DNA from: an uncultured Candidatus Saccharibacteria bacterium
GTDB lineage: Bacteria; Patescibacteriota; Saccharimonadia; Saccharimonadales; Saccharimonadaceae
Length of the DNA stretch: 8,274 nucleotides
Assembly: GCA_948614045.1 (NCBI GenBank)
Contig: CAPFSK010000016.1
Coordinates: forward strand, 1 to 8,274
Direction: 5' to 3'
The notes below the pieces were generated by a model that worked only from the letters and a program-made list of their open reading frames with translations, did no database searches and was not told the DNA's origin. Position numbers and translations under genes: made by a program. Below, piece after piece: positions 6,167 to 8,274 of the stretch (the stretch's first letter is position 1; each line of letters opens with the position of its first letter).

Positions 6167-6803
6167 CTTTCCCTTCCTCTACTTTCTTACTACCTTGCAT
6201 CCCTAAACAAAACGACAAAAACCCAAACAAATAGCACGACTCAAACACCAAAACACGACTCACGAACCACGCCCCCTCGGTAAAATACCCAAAAACGCAT
6301 ACCAGCCCATACGCTACATACACCGCTGCTGCCATCCGCGTCGCCCGACTCGCTTTTTTGCACAATAATACAATCGCCGCCACTACCAACATACAGACAA
6401 ACATCAATCTTGAACAAATTTCATGTACATGACTCGGCGCGCTTGTCGCATACGCCTCACCCGGCAAGTCAAAATATCCAATCGGACACGCCGACAACCC
6501 GATTAACCCCACCGCCATTAATATCACCACCCAATAATACCCCCGCCGAAACTGCCACTTCTCCCCCACTCGATACAGATATGCCAACACGCTAAACGCC
6601 ACTACCAAATTCGCCAACGCAAACACAATCGCGCTCCACGTCTCAGTCCCAACGTACCGGCTAATCGAATACTCCGGCATAAAAGCCTTCCGTATATAAC
6701 TATTAACCGCTACTACAAGCACCGTCGTCAGTACGAACGTCAAAATCGCCACCACAATCGGTCGCTTCTCGACACTTCTCAGTCTCAACGTTTCTTCCCG
6801 CAT
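6159..6803 (-). CDS. Six-helix integral membrane protein, possibly DUF998-like
   Basis: The 214-residue product has predicted membrane helices at about 14-35, 55-78, 89-107, 130-148, 155-174 and 178-201. A loop after the third helix (about 106-129) carries CPIGYFD and SHVHE with two histidines. Helix count, the GLIGLSACPIG turn and a histidine pair leading into the next helix resemble DUF998/Frag1-type membrane proteins, whose function is unknown; this is pattern-level similarity only. The ATG at 6803 is 6 nt after the stop of the YjbR-like gene, with AGG just upstream. It overlaps mscL by 8 nt, so it sits inside a four-gene operon. A role in envelope physiology is possible because of mscL, but this is inference. 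Confidence 0.7.
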   Translation of the reverse strand: MREETLRLRSVEKRPIVVAILTFVLTTVLVVAVNSYIRKAFMPEYSISRYVGTETWSAIVFALANLVVAFSVLAYLYRVGEKWQFRRGYYWVVILMAVGLIGLSACPIGYFDLPGEAYATSAPSHVHEICSRLMFVCMLVVAAIVLLCKKASRATRMAAAVYVAYGLVCVFGYFTEGAWFVSRVLVFESCYLFGFLSFCLGMQGSKKVEEGKDE

Positions 6804-6809
6804 AACCTA

Positions 6810-7121
6810 TTACTGCTCCGCCAAAGTCAAATTATAACTCAGTCGCACGAGATCCTCAATTTCCGCATCTTCCATTTGACCACACATCACCAGCTCAATC
6901 CCCCCGCGCCCAAAATACCGACTCTCCATCACGCTCTCATACTCCTCGCGCAACTTCCTCCCCAGATTTTTCTCACACCTCACTTCAATCGTCTTCGGCC
7001 GCACTACTAAAAACGCCTTTTCATTCCCCTCAGTCACGTAGATCTGATTGGCCTCATTGCCATCTTTCCATTCCTTCTCCTCGTACCCCCCGATCCCCGT
7101 AATTTTCCTCACATCAATCAT
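6810..7121 (-). CDS. YjbR/MmcQ-like small protein
   Basis: The 103-residue product has an N-terminal part with KAFLVVRPKTIEVRC and a C-terminal part with LREEYESVMESRYFG followed by IEDLVRLSYNL. This follows the YjbR/MmcQ pattern (a strand ending in K-x-C, then L-R-E-x-Y-x-x-V, a Trp-or-hydrophobic strand, and a final helix with SY). YjbR proteins have a CyaY-like, DNA-binding-like fold of uncertain role. The usual Trp and His of the middle strand are not obvious, so the assignment is tentative. I prefer ATG at 7121: it overlaps the orn stop in an ATGA junction and has GGAG about 9 nt upstream. A GTG start at 7142 would add 7 residues inside orn. Confidence 0.7.
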   Translation of the reverse strand: MIDVRKITGIGGYEEKEWKDGNEANQIYVTEGNEKAFLVVRPKTIEVRCEKNLGRKLREEYESVMESRYFGRGGIELVMCGQMEDAEIEDLVRLSYNLTLAEQ

Positions 7122-7660
7122 TTTATCATCTCCAAATACCACCTTAACTCTTCTATGCTCCCCTTAATATCATCCAATGCCCGATGTGCCTCCCGTTTCG
7201 TGAAACGCTTCCCATACTTCCCCTCAAATACCACCTTCCATGCACTCACATCCAGCATTCGATAATGCAAACGCTTCGCTACTTCTGGCCATTCTCGATC
7301 AATAAACTTCCGATCTTGATGAATCGAGTTCCCCGCCAAAATCACCTCATCGCCAAACCATTTACTAATAAATGTCAACAATTCCTCTTCGACCGTTTTC
7401 GCACTTTTCCCCTCGGCGTTCTGCGCCATCAGCCCATCTCGGCTTTCCGCATTCTTCTCCCAAAACCCCCCTACCATTCGCTCGCGCATCAACTCTTCCG
7501 GCACTTTCACCACCGCCGTCATCTCCGCCCGCTCATCTCCTCGCACTATAGGCTCCAAGTCCCAGCCCGTTGCTATCGCCGCAATCTCCAAAATCCGATC
7601 CTTCTCCGGATCCAAACCTGTCATCTCTAAATCAACCCATAGCAACTTAGCTTTTTTCAT
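7118..7660 (-). CDS. orn: Oligoribonuclease (DEDDh 3'-5' exoribonuclease)
   Basis: Orn degrades 2-5-nt RNA fragments to mononucleotides, finishing mRNA decay and linear di-nucleotide turnover. All five DEDDh catalytic residues are visible: Asp10 and Glu12 in WVDLEMTGLD, Asp116 in GNSIHQDRKFID, and His159 and Asp164 in HRALDDIKGSIEEL. YRMLDVSAWK (133-142) is also typical. At 180 residues it has full family length. The N-terminal Met at 7660 is followed by the first catalytic strand with no room to spare. It lies 7 nt after a -10-like TACAAT with no Shine-Dalgarno, suggesting a leaderless mRNA. It is the first gene of the orn, YjbR-like, membrane protein, mscL unit and overlaps the next gene by 4 nt. 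Confidence 0.95.
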   Translation of the reverse strand: MKKAKLLWVDLEMTGLDPEKDRILEIAAIATGWDLEPIVRGDERAEMTAVVKVPEELMRERMVGGFWEKNAESRDGLMAQNAEGKSAKTVEEELLTFISKWFGDEVILAGNSIHQDRKFIDREWPEVAKRLHYRMLDVSAWKVVFEGKYGKRFTKREAHRALDDIKGSIEELRWYLEMIK

Positions 7661-7667
7661 ATTCTAT

Positions 7668-7683
7668 ATTGTAACACATTATT
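7668..7683 (-). promoter_or_regulatory. orn promoter region
   Basis: The minus strand has TGTTACAAT (extended -10 form, -10 at 7673-7668), then ATAGAAT and the orn ATG. Overlapping it upstream is AATAATGTGTT (7683-7673), one base from the TATAATGTGTT seen at three other promoters. Either box could act; the proximal one gives a leaderless transcript. Confidence 0.55.
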
Positions 7684-7725
7684 CCGACATCCGCCATTCT
7701 TACTTTATTCAAGCCTTCCGCTACA

Positions 7726-7763
7726 AACAAAAACCAGTGACCCCGCCAGACCTAGCAGGGTCA
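7726..7763 (-). terminator. Hairpin terminator downstream of the DGR-like repeat
   Basis: On the minus strand, TGACCCTGC (7763-7755), an 8-nt loop and GCGGGGTCA (7746-7738) form a 9-bp stem with one U-G pair, followed after four bases by TTTTTGTTTG. It insulates orn from transcripts coming through the repeat. A hairpin close behind the repeat could also relate to the stem-loops found next to DGR initiation sites. Confidence 0.6.
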
Positions 7764-7797
7764 TCTCAAAGATCGGCACCGCACGGGCAACACCTCA

Positions 7798-7979
7798 GCG
7801 GAGGGGGAAACCATGATAACGGTTGTTGTTGTTTGACGGATTGACACCCGTAGGATTGAAGTTCAGGTTGTATGCGTTAGTCGACGATTTAGAAGTACGC
7901 GACCATCCGTAGCCGTTGTTACCGACGTTGTTGACAGCGCCATTTGGAGGATATACATACCCGCTACGGACAAAAGCCA
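7798..7979 (-). repeat. Probable DGR template repeat (C-type-lectin-like variable-region sequence)
   Basis: Read on the minus strand from 7979, the sequence encodes LAFVRSG, then GAVNNVGNNGYGWSRTS, NAYNLNFNPTGVNPS, and NNNNRYHGFPLR before a TGA at 7797-7795. The GYxWSRT and RYxGFxLR landmarks are those of the Fib_succ_major/C-type-lectin fold at the end of DGR target proteins. It has 14 Asn codons in about 60, 11 of them AAC, including AAC four times in a row. DGR mutagenesis changes template adenines, and AAC codons are the favoured sites, so an undiversified AAC-rich copy suits a template rather than a diversified variable region. The frame is open upstream only to the stop at 8056 and no target-protein N-terminus exists. 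The stop and the GGTGTTGCCCGT that follows differ from the RCVAR ending usual in such proteins. A decayed target fragment is the alternative. The rest of 7661-8055 holds only the terminator and the orn promoter. Confidence 0.6.
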
Positions 7980-8262
7980 GAAATAAAACATCTGGGCAAC
8001 ACAGACAAAAGAAGCTGACTCTATCTGACCTCATCCATGAACGAAGCCAGTTCAACTATTCTCCCTTATTTTTAAGCCCAAAACTTGAGAGAGCAACTTC
8101 ACGATCTTTGTCTAAGAGAACTTTCGACAGCTGGAGCTTGACCTCAAACGCTTCCCTCGGTTCCCATGGATACTCAACCATCCACAAACTTATTCTATCA
8201 TAACCCCATCCCTCCTCCGGCGCCACCACCATAGTACAGTTACCATTGGCTTTTGTCCGTAG
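7964..8262. repeat. 16-bp perfect inverted repeat joining the DGR-like repeat and the partial gene
   Basis: CTACGGACAAAAGCCA at 7964-7979 is repeated inverted at 8247-8262. The left arm is the 5' edge of the probable template repeat; the right arm lies in the coding sequence of the partial gene. In a minus-strand transcript the arms could pair across about 267 nt. Similarity stops at the arm ends, so the right arm is not simply a second full copy in opposite orientation. Confidence 0.6.
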
Positions 8263-8274
8263 TGGAATAGCACA
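8056..8274 (-). CDS. C-terminal part of an unrecognised protein (5' end beyond window)
   Basis: The frame is open from the window edge for 72 codons to TAG at 8058-8056. The visible end includes NGNCTMVVAPEEGWGYDRIS, LWMVEYPWEPREAFEV and a Lys/Leu-rich helix ending in GLKNKGE. Its composition (Trp, Glu, balanced hydrophobics) looks like a real folded protein, better than the plus-strand frame across the same bases. I recognise no family. It does not show reverse-transcriptase motifs, which would lie further upstream, and it does not obviously match the Avd helical bundle. Position directly upstream of the probable template repeat makes it a candidate DGR accessory protein or the tail of the reverse transcriptase, but this is inference. 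Confidence 0.6.
   Translation of the reverse strand, partial: CAIPLRTKANGNCTMVVAPEEGWGYDRISLWMVEYPWEPREAFEVKLQLSKVLLDKDREVALSSFGLKNKGE

Noticed and set aside
7795..8055. A complete 86-residue protein from the template-like repeat frame
   Set aside because: The part before LAFVRSG is short, Cys/Trp/Arg-rich and unlike a target-protein N-terminus, and it starts straight after an in-frame TAG. The lectin-like part alone could not fold as a target protein.
8056..8058. Read-through of TAG joining the partial gene to the lectin-like frame
   Set aside because: The two are in the same frame, but this has a one-in-three chance, and TAG ends other genes here (rpoD, dnaG, mscL), so recoding is not supported.
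7916..8203. Plus-strand 95-codon frame over the right end
   Set aside because: It overlaps the template-like repeat and the partial minus-strand gene, both of which read as better protein or repeat sequence on the minus strand, and has no promoter or Shine-Dalgarno of note.
8247..8274. Start of a second lectin-like copy (LAFVRSG) on the plus strand
   Set aside because: Identity stops after 16 bp, the differences beyond are not adenine-specific, and the plus-strand frame has a stop at 8201; the minus strand is coding here. Sequence past the edge could reopen this.

Overview
The window looks like chromosomal DNA of a Patescibacteria/CPR bacterium, most likely near Candidatus Saccharibacteria. 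The reasons are a DnaG whose zinc-binding residues are all replaced, a short RpoD without region 1.1, a small two-helix pilin-like protein, and a repeat of the kind found in CPR diversity-generating retroelements (DGRs). TGA is used as a stop, so this is not the SR1/Gracilibacteria code. The phylum is an inference from protein character.

Layout, read mostly on the minus strand. At 4847-52: dnaG, then a 274-nt gap holding a strong candidate for an independently transcribed, 6S-RNA-like structured RNA with its own promoter and terminator, then rpoD, a small pilin-like membrane protein, and a diacylglycerol-kinase family protein with a ~200-residue Lys/Ala/Glu-rich insertion. At 4848-5031 lies a divergent promoter region built as nested inverted repeats. 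At 5032-5652 (+) is the only plus-strand gene, a membrane-anchored helical protein of unknown function, ending in a 14-bp hairpin terminator. At 7660-5720 (-) is a tight operon: orn (oligoribonuclease), a YjbR/MmcQ-like protein, a six-helix membrane protein and mscL.

The right end (7661-8274) is accessory. It carries a minus-strand hairpin terminator, then a ~180-bp stretch whose minus strand reads as a C-type-lectin-like DGR variable-region sequence with 14 Asn codons, 11 of them AAC. It has no target-gene N-terminus, so it is best read as a DGR template repeat. Next is the 3' end of an unrecognised gene running off the edge. No reverse transcriptase is visible.

Two regulatory themes recur. 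First-in-unit genes (dnaG, rpoD, orn, the plus-strand gene) have a -10 box only 6-8 nt before the start codon, which predicts leaderless mRNAs, whereas operon-internal genes have Shine-Dalgarno sequences. The 11-mer TATAATGTGTT (one copy AATAATGTGTT) occurs at four promoter positions. The plus strand is C-rich throughout, including the plus-strand gene, so this is strand-wide skew and the minus strand is probably the leading strand.
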